In this document: piece after piece, positions 1-6,540 of the stretch
How the letters are laid out: each line of letters opens with the position of its first letter
How positions within the stretch are numbered: position 1 is the first letter of the stretch
Origin: Gallionella sp.
Lineage (GTDB): Bacteria; Pseudomonadota; Gammaproteobacteria; Burkholderiales; Gallionellaceae
Assembly: GCA_024654105.1 (NCBI GenBank)
Contig: JANLID010000086.1
Location: 1 to 7,286 of the forward strand
Reading direction: 5' to 3'
DNA length: 7,286 bases
Made by a program: the position numbers and the translations under genes
Notes under the pieces: model-generated
Database searches by the model: none
Seen by the model: only the letters and a program-made list of their open reading frames with translations
Told to the model about the DNA's origin: nothing

Positions 1-1
1 T

Positions 2-1756
2 ATCGACCACGGCAAGTCCACGCTGGCCGACCGCATCATTCAACTGTGCGGCGGGTTATCCGACCGTGAAATGGAAGCGCAGGTGCTCGACTCCATGGAC
101 TTGGAGCGCGAGCGCGGCATCACCATCAAGGCGCAGACCGCCGCGCTGAGCTACCAGGCGCGCGACGGGCAGGTGTACAACCTCAACCTGATCGACACGC
201 CGGGGCATGTGGATTTTTCCTACGAAGTGTCGCGCTCGCTGTCCGCCTGCGAAGGCGCGCTGCTGGTGGTGGATGCCTCGCAGGGCGTGGAAGCGCAGAC
301 CGTGGCGAACTGCTACACCGCGCTGGATCTTGGTGTGGAAGTGGTGCCGGTGTTGAACAAGATCGACCTGCCGTCCGCCAACCCGGACAACGCCATCGAG
401 GAGATCGAGGAAGTAATCGGCATCGGCGCGCACGATGCGGTGCGCTGCTCCGCCAAGACTGGCGAGGGCGTGCGGGACGTGCTGGAAGCGTTGATCACCA
501 GGGTGCCCGCGCCAAAAGGCGATCCGGACGCGCCGCTGCAGGCGCTGATCATCGACTCCTGGTTCGATAATTATGTCGGCGTCGTGATGCTGGTGCGGGT
601 GGTGAACGGCACGCTCAAGCCCAAGGAAAAAATCCTGCTGATGGCCACCGGTGCGCAGCAGTTGACTGAACACATCGGCGTGTTTACCCCAAAGTCGCAG
701 CCGCGCGAGGCGCTGTCTGCCGGCCAGGTAGGTTTTGTAATTGCCGGCATCAAGGAGCTGAAGGCAGCCAAAGTGGGCGATACCATCACCCACCAAACCA
801 AGCCTGCCGCCGCAGCCTTACCGGGATTCAAGGAAATCCAGCCGCAGGTGTTTGCCGGGCTGTTTCCGGTCGAATCCAACCAGTACGAATCGCTGCGCGA
901 TTCGCTGGAAAAGCTCAAGCTGAACGATGCCGCGCTGCGCTACGAGCCGGAGGTGTCGCAGGCGCTGGGCTTCGGCTTCCGTTGCGGTTTCCTCGGTCTG
1001 CTGCACATGGAAATCGTGCAGGAGCGGCTGGAGCGCGAGTTCGACATGGACCTAATCACCACCGCGCCGACGGTGATTTATCAGGTAGCGCTGCGCGACG
1101 GCACGGTGGTCATGGTGGACAATCCGTCCAAAATGCCGGACCCGTCCAAAATCGAGGAAATCCGCGAGCCGATCGTCACGGTCAATCTGTATATGCCGAA
1201 CGAATACGTCGGCGCGGTAATCACGCTGTGCACCCATAAGCGCGGCGCGCAAATCAACATCAGCTACCACGGCAAGCAGGTGATGCTGGTGTACGAAATG
1301 CCGATGGCGGAAATCGTGCTGGATTTCTTCGACAAGCTGAAATCGGTGTCGCGCGGCTATGCGTCGATGGACTACGAATTCAAGGAATACCGCGCGGCGG
1401 ATGTGGTCAAGGTGGACATGTTGATCAACGGCGAGAAGGTGGACGCGCTGGCAGTGATCGTGCACCGCGCCAACAGCCAGTACCGCGGGCGCGAAGTGGC
1501 GGCCAAGATGCGCGAACTGATCCCGCGCCAGATGTACGATGTGGCGATTCAGGCGACTATCGGTTCGAACATCATCGCGCGCGAGAACGTCAAGGCGATG
1601 CGCAAGAATGTGCTGGCCAAGTGTTATGGCGGCGATATTTCGCGCAAGAAAAAACTGCTGGAGAAACAGAAAGCCGGCAAGAAGCGCATGAAGCAAGTGG
1701 GCAGCGTGGAAATTCCGCAGGAAGCCTTCCTGGCAATTCTGCGGGTAGATGATTAA
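2..1756 (+). CDS. lepA: Elongation factor 4 (LepA/EF4), 5' end cut off by window
   Basis: Ribosome-associated translational GTPase. Members of the family bind elongating or assembling ribosomes, have been linked to back-translocation and 30S biogenesis, and act in the cytoplasm or loosely at the inner membrane. The open frame runs from base 2 without a start codon. It begins inside the G1 P-loop (IDHGKST), so only about a dozen N-terminal residues are missing; 584 residues are present against roughly 600 for the family. Visible GTPase motifs are ERGITIKAQ (G2 region), DTPGH at 194-208 (G3), NKID at 356-367 (G4) and SAKTG at 449-463 (G5). The EF-G-like domains follow (FGFRCGFLGLLHMEI near 970-1020). 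The LepA-specific basic C-terminal domain is intact and rich in lysine (RKKKLLEKQKAGKKRMKQVG), ending AILRVDD before a TAA stop. It is the first gene of a housekeeping cluster with lepB next. An internal ATG at base 71 is not the true start. Confidence 0.98.
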   Translation: MDHGKSTLADRIIQLCGGLSDREMEAQVLDSMDLERERGITIKAQTAALSYQARDGQVYNLNLIDTPGHVDFSYEVSRSLSACEGALLVVDASQGVEAQTVANCYTALDLGVEVVPVLNKIDLPSANPDNAIEEIEEVIGIGAHDAVRCSAKTGEGVRDVLEALITRVPAPKGDPDAPLQALIIDSWFDNYVGVVMLVRVVNGTLKPKEKILLMATGAQQLTEHIGVFTPKSQPREALSAGQVGFVIAGIKELKAAKVGDTITHQTKPAAAALPGFKEIQPQVFAGLFPVESNQYESLRDSLEKLKLNDAALRYEPEVSQALGFGFRCGFLGLLHMEIVQERLEREFDMDLITTAPTVIYQVALRDGTVVMVDNPSKMPDPSKIEEIREPIVTVNLYMPNEYVGAVITLCTHKRGAQINISYHGKQVMLVYEMPMAEIVLDFFDKLKSVSRGYASMDYEFKEYRAADVVKVDMLINGEKVDALAVIVHRANSQYRGREVAAKMRELIPRQMYDVAIQATIGSNIIARENVKAMRKNVLAKCYGGDISRKKKLLEKQKAGKKRMKQVGSVEIPQEAFLAILRVDD

Positions 1757-1759
1757 CTG

Positions 1760-1907
1760 GTAGGGCTGCGGGGCGGATGAGCGCAACGTTAACCAATGAC
1801 TTGGTCGTCGTTTTTTGACGGCCTAGTCAGATGGCTATGCAAAGCTATCCGCCGCATGGTTGCATGGCACACAAACGCCGGAAGGCGCTACGCTTTTCCG
1901 ACCTACG
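1760..1907. repeat. Composite palindromic repeat filling the lepA-lepB gap
   Basis: This almost fills the non-coding gap at 1757-1938. The ends are inverted: GTAGG at 1760-1764 and CCTAC at 1902-1906. Inside, GGCGGAT (1772-1778) is the inverse of ATCCGCC (1847-1853). A further arm at 1879-1900 (CGGAA...TTTTCCG) forms a hairpin with two wobble pairs. The wording (GGGCGGATGAGCGCAACG and CGCTACGCTTTTCCGACCTACG) resembles a class of short dispersed intergenic repeats seen in many proteobacteria; that is from memory, not a search. The element may end up in the lepA-lepB transcript as structured RNA. No clear sigma-70 promoter was found in the gap. The lepB ribosome site AGGA (1929-1932) lies outside the repeat. 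Confidence 0.6.
1797..1829. repeat. Strong hairpin nested inside the intergenic repeat
   Basis: The outer arms TGACT (1797-1801) and AGTCA (1825-1829) pair perfectly. After one T-T mismatch, GGTCGTC (1803-1809) pairs with GACGGCC (1817-1823), including one G-T wobble. The loop is GTTTTTT. This is 12 base pairs in all, the most stable-looking structure in the gap. It lies between the two halves of the GGCGGAT/ATCCGCC palindrome and looks like a second small element inserted in the first. There is no T-run after the 3' arm, so it is not a canonical intrinsic terminator on the + strand. Confidence 0.6.
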
Positions 1908-1938
1908 CTGACTGTAGTTTTATGAACTAGGAACAACA

Positions 1939-2742
1939 ATGGATTTTGCGCTGATTTTGTTTGTGTTATTGCTGGTCACCGGTGGGATCTGGCTGCTGGA
2001 TCGCTTTGCTCTGGCGGCCAAGCGCGGCAGCGAGGCTGCCGAACCGTGGTGGGTGGAATATGCCAAAAGTTTCTTTCCGGTGATCCTGATCGTGTTTTTC
2101 ATTCGCTCGTTTCTGGCGGAGCCGTTCAAAATCCCGTCCAGTTCGATGATCCCCACCCTGCAGGTCGGCGACTTCATTCTGGTAAATAAATTTACCTATG
2201 GCATCCGCCTGCCCATCGTCAACAAGAAACTGGTGCAACTCAACGACCCGCAGCGCGGCGATGTGATGGTGTTCCGCTATCCGGAAAATCCCTCGCTGGA
2301 TTACATCAAGCGCGTGATCGCGCTTCCCGGCGACACCATCGAGTATCGCAACAAGCGTTTGCGGATCAATGGTGTGGAGCAGGCACAGCAGGCAGATGGC
2401 GATTACAATTACGTCGAGACCGGGCTAAACTTCGTGCATACCGAGAAACGCATCGAGTCGTTCGGCGAGCGCAAGCACACGATACTCGTCAATCCCGAGC
2501 GGCCGACGTTGAGCCTGAATGCGGTGGCCGAATTCAAGGGGCGCGAGAATTGCGTCTATGGTGACGAAACGGTGCGCTGCAAGGTGCCTGATGGCCACTA
2601 CTTCATGCTCGGCGACAACCGCGACAATAGCCGCGACAGCCGCTACTGGGGGTTTGTGCCGGACAACCAGATTGTCGGCAAGGCGTTTTTTATCTGGATG
2701 AATTTCTCCGATCTAAAGCGGATCGGCCTGTCTATTAACTGA
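1939..2742 (+). CDS. lepB: Signal peptidase I (leader peptidase)
   Basis: Inner-membrane serine protease of the S26 family. It cleaves signal peptides from Sec- and Tat-exported proteins on the periplasmic face using a Ser/Lys dyad. The protein has 267 residues. It opens with a hydrophobic segment (about residues 3-20), a short cytoplasmic linker, and a second membrane segment (about 45-60). The catalytic serine is Ser69 in IPSSSMIPTL, and the general-base lysine is Lys124 in DYIKRVIALPGD. The C-terminal signature GDNRDNSRDSRYWGFVP is intact. The loop at about 140-200 is of moderate length and less conserved. The ATG has AGGA 6 bases upstream. It is separated from lepA by a repeat-filled gap and from the next gene by 17 bases. 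All key residues are present, so it should be functional. Confidence 0.98.
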   Translation: MDFALILFVLLLVTGGIWLLDRFALAAKRGSEAAEPWWVEYAKSFFPVILIVFFIRSFLAEPFKIPSSSMIPTLQVGDFILVNKFTYGIRLPIVNKKLVQLNDPQRGDVMVFRYPENPSLDYIKRVIALPGDTIEYRNKRLRINGVEQAQQADGDYNYVETGLNFVHTEKRIESFGERKHTILVNPERPTLSLNAVAEFKGRENCVYGDETVRCKVPDGHYFMLGDNRDNSRDSRYWGFVPDNQIVGKAFFIWMNFSDLKRIGLSIN

Positions 2743-2759
2743 GCCAACGGGAGCGCAGA

Positions 2760-3131
2760 ATGAATACAGCAATGCCATCCAAGCAACGTGGATTAACTTT
2801 TTCCGGTTTTCTGTTTGGAGCAGGGATTCTGATTCTCGTCAGCATTATCGGATTAAGACTTATCCCGGCCTATATGCAGGATGCGCAAATCAAAAATATT
2901 TTTGTTGTGATCGCCAACGATCCGGACATGCAGAAAGCCAGCCCGCGCGACATCCGCATTTCTTTCAGCAAGCGCGCGGACATTGATGGCATCACGGCGG
3001 TTAAGCCCGATGAAATCGACATTGCCAAAGATGGAGAACGCCTGGTATTGAGCGCGAGCTATGATGTCAAGGTTCCGCTGGCCGGCAACGTCAGTCTGTA
3101 TCTGGAATTCAATCCAAGCAGTGACCACTAA
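2760..3131 (+). CDS. DUF4845 family small membrane protein
   Basis: A 123-residue protein of unknown function. It starts with a basic, polar leader (KQRGLTFSG), followed by one hydrophobic segment (about residues 13-35, ending in RLIPAYMQ) and a soluble domain of about 85 residues. The pattern QRG-L-[hydrophobic]-R/K-x-[IV]-PAY is typical of DUF4845 proteins, which are found almost always between lepB and rnc in betaproteobacteria. The N-terminus superficially resembles a type IV pilin-like leader, but the family is not known to be processed that way. GGGAG (2749-2753) sits 6 bases before the ATG. The 3' end overlaps the start of rnc by 11 bases, implying translational coupling. The function is unknown; location suggests a membrane role co-expressed with signal peptidase and RNase III. 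Confidence 0.9.
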   Translation: MNTAMPSKQRGLTFSGFLFGAGILILVSIIGLRLIPAYMQDAQIKNIFVVIANDPDMQKASPRDIRISFSKRADIDGITAVKPDEIDIAKDGERLVLSASYDVKVPLAGNVSLYLEFNPSSDH

Positions 3132-3798
3132 GGGAAGCAGCGCGCTGTGCAAACATCTGGGGCATGTTTTTGCACAGCCCCAATTGCTGCAACGCGCGCT
3201 GACTCATCGTAGCTATGCGCCGGAGCACAACGAACGCCTGGAATTCCTGGGCGACAGCGTGCTGGGCTGCGTCATCGCAAAATACCTGTACGACAGCTAT
3301 CCGCAGTTGAGCGAAGGCGAGCTTTCGCGGCTGCGCTCCAATCTGGTCAGGGAGGACACCCTGGCCACCCTGGCGCAACAGCTCGATCTCGGCAACCACC
3401 TGCGGCTCGGCGAGGGCGAGCGCAAGAGCGGCGGTTTTCGCCGCCCGTCCATCCTGGCTGATGCATTGGAGGCATTGTTCGGCGCGGCGCTGCTGGATGG
3501 CGGTTTTGCTGCTGCGGAAAAGGTCGTGCTGGGATTGTTCGTGCCTTATCTGGCGCAAGTTGACGTGCAAACACTGGGCAAGGATGCCAAGACCCTGTTG
3601 CAGGAATATCTGCAAGGCAGACGGATTCCCCTGCCAGGCTACAGCGTGATCGCCACGCAAGGCCAGGCTCACGCACAATCCTTTCAGGTAGAGTGCGTCA
3701 TTCCGGCGCTGAAAATATCCACGCGCGGCGAGGGCAGCAGCCGCCGCAATGCCGAACAACAAGCGGCGCAAGCCGCCTATCAACAACTACAACCATGA
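3121..3798 (+). CDS. rnc: Ribonuclease III
   Basis: Double-strand-specific endoribonuclease that matures rRNA precursors and processes structured mRNAs; it acts as a cytoplasmic homodimer with magnesium. I chose the GTG at 3121 rather than the upstream ATG at 3061. It gives 225 residues, the normal family length, and places the catalytic acids at Glu41, Asp45, Asp114 and Glu117, matching the Escherichia coli numbering exactly. The signature NERLEFLGDSVLG is at residues 37-49 and the second acidic cluster is ILADALEALFGA. Residues about 155-225 form the double-stranded-RNA-binding domain, ending in a basic helix (SSRRNAEQQAAQAAYQQL). The start overlaps the DUF4845 stop by 11 bases, and the TGA stop overlaps the era ATG (ATGA), so expression probably depends on coupled translation. 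No good ribosome site precedes the GTG. Confidence 0.96.
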   Translation: MTTKGSSALCKHLGHVFAQPQLLQRALTHRSYAPEHNERLEFLGDSVLGCVIAKYLYDSYPQLSEGELSRLRSNLVREDTLATLAQQLDLGNHLRLGEGERKSGGFRRPSILADALEALFGAALLDGGFAAAEKVVLGLFVPYLAQVDVQTLGKDAKTLLQEYLQGRRIPLPGYSVIATQGQAHAQSFQVECVIPALKISTRGEGSSRRNAEQQAAQAAYQQLQP

Positions 3799-4685
3799 CA
3801 GAACAAGCATTTCGCAGCGGCTACATTGCCATCGTCGGACGGCCCAACGTGGGCAAGTCTACCTTGCTTAATCACCTGATCGGGCAGAAGATCAGCATCA
3901 CCTCGCGCAAGGCGCAAACCACGCGCCATCGCATCCACGGCATCCTGACCGACGAGCACGCGCAATATGTCTTCGTCGATACGCCGGGCTTTCAGACCAA
4001 GCATCTGAACGCGCTGAACCGCGGCATGAACCGCGTCGTCACCGGCAGCCTGCGCGATGTGCAGGTGGTGATGTTCGTGGTGGAAGCGTTGCGCTACGAC
4101 GAGCGCGACCGCGAAGTGCTCAAACTGCTGCCGGACAACCGCCCGGTCTTGCTGGTGATCAACAAGATCGACGAAGTGGCGGACAAAGGACAATTGTTCA
4201 CATTCGCCGAGCGTGTCGCGCAGGACTTCAAATTTGCCGAGATCATCCCGGTCAGCGCCAAGCAGGGCAGCAAGCTGGACGAGTTGCGCGAGGCGTTGCG
4301 CCGCCATCTGCCGCCGGGCGAATTGATCTACGGCGCAGACGACATCACCGACCGCAGCGAAAAATTCCTGGCGGCGGAAATGCTGCGCGAGAAAGTATTC
4401 CGCTTCACCGGCGAAGAATTGCCATATTCGGTCAGCGTGGTGATCGAACAATTCAAGCTGGAGGGCAAACTGCGCCGTATCCATGCCGCCATCCTGGTGG
4501 ACAAGGAAGCGCACAAGGCGATGCTGATCGGCAAGAAAGGCGAGAAGCTGAAAGAGATCGCCACGCAGGCGCGGCTCGATATGGAAAAATTATTTGACGG
4601 CAAGGTGTTCCTCGAAGTATTCGTCAAGGTACGCAGCGGCTGGGCGGACGACGCGGGCGTGTTGCGCTCACTGGGTTACGAATGA
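3795..4685 (+). CDS. era: GTPase Era
   Basis: Ras-like GTPase that binds the 3' end of 16S rRNA and assists 30S subunit maturation. The protein has 296 residues from the ATG at 3795, the usual length; the longer open frame upstream is rnc read in another phase. GTPase motifs are GRPNVGKS (G1, residues 15-22), the TTR switch (about 42-44), DTPG (62-65), NKID (123-126) and SAK (154-156). The C-terminal KH RNA-binding domain carries the GKKG loop at 246-249 (LIGKKGEKLKEI) and ends VRSGWADDAGVLRSLGYE. The start codon overlaps the rnc stop in ATGA. In related genomes recO commonly follows era. Here a restriction-modification gene begins 7 bases after the stop instead. Confidence 0.98.
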   Translation: MTEQAFRSGYIAIVGRPNVGKSTLLNHLIGQKISITSRKAQTTRHRIHGILTDEHAQYVFVDTPGFQTKHLNALNRGMNRVVTGSLRDVQVVMFVVEALRYDERDREVLKLLPDNRPVLLVINKIDEVADKGQLFTFAERVAQDFKFAEIIPVSAKQGSKLDELREALRRHLPPGELIYGADDITDRSEKFLAAEMLREKVFRFTGEELPYSVSVVIEQFKLEGKLRRIHAAILVDKEAHKAMLIGKKGEKLKEIATQARLDMEKLFDGKVFLEVFVKVRSGWADDAGVLRSLGYE

Positions 4686-4692
4686 CCGCTCC

Positions 4693-6177
4693 ATGACTCC
4701 GCACGAATTCATCGAGAAATGGCGCGATAACCCGCTCAAAGAGCGCGCCAGTTATCAGCTCCATTTTATCGACCTGTGCGCCCTTATCGGTGTTCCGCAC
4801 CCTTCCCCATCCAGCCACGAAACCTATTGCTTCGAGCGCGGCGCGACCCGCACCGGAGCGGGGCAAGGCTGGGCGGATGTATGGAAAAAATTCTTTTTCG
4901 GGTTTGAATATAAAGCCGCGCGGCGCAATCTGGGCGAAGCGCTGAAGCAGTTGATGACCTACGCGCTGGCGCTGGACAACCCGCCGCTGCTGGTGGTGTG
5001 CGATACCAACATCATCGAAATCCACACCCGCTTCACCAATGCGCCCAGTGAAGTCCACACGATTTTGCTGGAAGATATTGGCGAGTCCGCCAACCTCGAA
5101 AAATTGCGCTGGCTGTTCACCGACCCCGATAAATTCCACCCCAAGCGCACCATCGCGCAAATCACCGAAGAAGCGGCGGGCAAATTTTCCGACTTGGCGC
5201 AATCGCTGAACAGCCGGGGACATGCCCCGCAACAGGTGGCGCATTTCCTCAACCAATGCCTGTTCTGCCTGTTCGCCGAAGATGCGGAACTGTTACCCGC
5301 GAAGATGTTCGAGCGGCTGCTCGACAAAAGCCAGACCGACCCCGCCAAACTTTCCACGCGCCTGGAAGCGCTGTTCGCCTCCATGCAAAAGGGCGGCGAT
5401 TTCGGCGCGGACGACATCGCATGGTTCAACGGCGGCCTGTTCGAGAAAATTGTAGGGGCGCAATTCATTGCGCCCCTGCTCGACATCGCCGAAATAAAAA
5501 TCCTGCATGAAGCCGCCAAGCTCGATTGGAGCGGCATCGAACCCTCCATCTTCGGCACCCTGTTCGAGCGCGGCCTCGACCCGAAGAAACGCTCCCAGCT
5601 CGGCGCGCACTACACCGACCAGCAATCCATCATGCGCATCATCAACCCCGTGATCGTCGAACCGCTCACGGCGGAATGGGAAGCCGCGAAACGCATCATC
5701 GCCGGGCGCGTGGCACTGTACGAAAAAGGCGGCAAAGGCTCGAAGAACGCCCTGCAAGAAGCGCAAGGCGCATTCATCGTCTATCTCGAACGGCTCAAGC
5801 ATTTCAAAGTGCTCGACCCCGCCTGCGGCAGCGGCAACTTTCTCTACCTCGCCCTGCGCGCACTGAAAGACCTCGAACACAAAGCCAACCTCGAAGCCGA
5901 ACAACTCGGCCTGCATCGCCAAGTCAGCATCGAAGTTTCACCCGCCAATGTGCTCGGCATCGAACTCAACCCCTACGCCGCCGAACTCGCCCGCGTCACC
6001 GTGTGGATCGGCGAAATCCAGTGGACGCTTAAAAACGGCTATCCCATTCGCAAGAACCCCATCCTGCAACCGCTTGACCACATCGAGAATCGCGATGCGC
6101 TGCTTTGTGCTCCCCTCGCCCGCAGGCGGGAGAGGGCTTGGCCTGTCCTGAGCTTGTCGAAGGAGTGGAGAGGGTGA
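4693..6177 (+). CDS. MmeI-like (type IIL) restriction-methylation protein, N-terminal part, frame broken
   Basis: The first 494 codons of a bifunctional restriction endonuclease/adenine methyltransferase in which one chain both cuts and methylates DNA. The N-terminal nuclease domain shows the MmeI-type motif D-x9-E-x-K as Asp62, Glu72 and Lys74 (GWADVWKK...FEYK). A helical connector follows (about 150-290: HFLNQCLFCLFAED, WFNGGLF). The methyltransferase starts with FERGLDPKKRSQLGAHYTD, and the SAM-binding motif I is DPACGSGNF at 375-383, followed by ELNPYAAELARVTVWIGEIQW. Intact relatives run to roughly 900 residues or more. Here the frame leaves the family after IENRDALL, reads through a repeat (APLARRRERAWPVLSLSKE) and stops at TGA 6175-6177; the remainder continues in the next frame. 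The ATG at 4693 fits the family start MTPHEF. There is no evident ribosome site, so translation may be coupled to era. As written it lacks NPPF and the target-recognition domain and is unlikely to methylate. Confidence 0.88.
   Translation: MTPHEFIEKWRDNPLKERASYQLHFIDLCALIGVPHPSPSSHETYCFERGATRTGAGQGWADVWKKFFFGFEYKAARRNLGEALKQLMTYALALDNPPLLVVCDTNIIEIHTRFTNAPSEVHTILLEDIGESANLEKLRWLFTDPDKFHPKRTIAQITEEAAGKFSDLAQSLNSRGHAPQQVAHFLNQCLFCLFAEDAELLPAKMFERLLDKSQTDPAKLSTRLEALFASMQKGGDFGADDIAWFNGGLFEKIVGAQFIAPLLDIAEIKILHEAAKLDWSGIEPSIFGTLFERGLDPKKRSQLGAHYTDQQSIMRIINPVIVEPLTAEWEAAKRIIAGRVALYEKGGKGSKNALQEAQGAFIVYLERLKHFKVLDPACGSGNFLYLALRALKDLEHKANLEAEQLGLHRQVSIEVSPANVLGIELNPYAAELARVTVWIGEIQWTLKNGYPIRKNPILQPLDHIENRDALLCAPLARRRERAWPVLSLSKEWRG
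5452..5478. repeat. Short palindromic element read in frame
   Basis: AGGGGCGCAAT (5454-5464) and ATTGCGCCCCT (5467-5477) are perfect inverse copies of 11 bases around a two-base TC loop. The unit with its GT flank looks like a common dispersed bacterial repeat beginning GTAGGGGCG. It lies within the MmeI-like gene, right after WFNGGLFEK, and encodes IVGAQFIAPL without a stop or frame change. In relatives as I remember them, WFNGGLF leads after a few residues to LPL, so these residues look like an in-frame insert in a loop. The hairpin is certain from sequence; its origin as an inserted element is inferred. Confidence 0.6.
6110..6174. repeat. Composite palindromic repeat disrupting the MmeI-like gene (copy 1)
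   Basis: The core is an inverted repeat of 11 bases with one mismatch, CCCTCGCCCGC (6113-6123) against GCGGGAGAGGG (6126-6136), with a two-base loop. A trailing GGAGAGGG sits at 6167-6174. Between them lies a nested 25-base insert (6142-6166). Without that insert, the 40-base outer unit matches the outer unit of the repeat at 6541-6635 at about 37 of 41 aligned positions. The outer unit alone would keep the gene in frame. With the nested piece the frame shifts and two stops appear, TGA 6149-6151 in one phase and TGA 6175-6177 in the other. Confidence 0.75.
6142..6166. repeat. Nested 25-base insert causing the frame break
   Basis: It contains TCCTGAGCTTGTCGAAGGA (6146-6164), a word I recognise as a very common short dispersed repeat in environmental bacterial genomes, often mistranslated as LSLSKG or PELVEG peptides. 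It is bounded by TGG on both sides (6139-6141 and 6166-6168), which could be a tiny target duplication or chance. Its length of 25 is one more than a multiple of three. Removing it joins the upstream frame (…RERAW) directly to the downstream frame (GEGEIVEAQWP). Confidence 0.65.
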
Positions 6178-6540
6178 AATCGTCGAAGCTCAATGGCCGA
6201 GTGTGGATGCCATCATCGGCAACCCGCCATTCCTCGGCGACAAGAAAATGCGCAATGAGTTGGGCGATGACTACACCGAAGCCCTGCGCAAGTGCTACGC
6301 GGATCGCGTGCCGGGCGGCGCGGACTTGGTGACCTATTGGTTCGAGAAAGCGCGCGCGCAGATTGAAACGGGTAAATGCCAGCGCGCCGGACTGGTTGCC
6401 ACCAATTCGCTGCGGCAGAAGCGCAATCGTCCGGTGCTGGAACGCATTCTGGAGAGCGGGCAAATCTTCAATGCGTGGAGCGATGAGGAATGGATCAACG
6501 AGGGCGCGGCAGTGCGCGTATCGCTGGTGTGCTTCGATGG

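Noticed and set aside
1793..1816. Intrinsic terminator after lepA (weak CCAA/TTGG stem upstream of a T6 tract)
   Set aside because: The stem is only four pairs and lies within a larger repeat whose stronger hairpin uses the T6 as its loop. Termination is not supported.
1894..1923. Sigma-70 promoter for lepB (TTTTCC and TTTTAT)
   Set aside because: The boxes match poorly and the -35-like box falls within the repeat hairpin; not convincing.
3061..3120. ATG-initiated upstream extension of RNase III
   Set aside because: It would overlap the DUF4845 gene by 71 bases with unrelated sequence. The GTG at 3121 gives normal length and exact family numbering of catalytic residues.
3693..3794. Upstream extension of Era
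   Set aside because: The extra residues are rnc sequence in another phase. The ATG at 3795 gives the standard 296-residue Era.
5293..5922. Long minus-strand open frames opposite the MmeI-like gene, and similar ones opposite lepA, rnc and era
   Set aside because: They mirror codon structure of real + strand genes, have no recognisable domains, and their composition is typical of antisense shadows.
6105..6332. Small + frame open reading containing a PELVEG-type peptide at the repeat
   Set aside because: It is a translation artefact of the dispersed repeat plus an off-frame reading of the methyltransferase.
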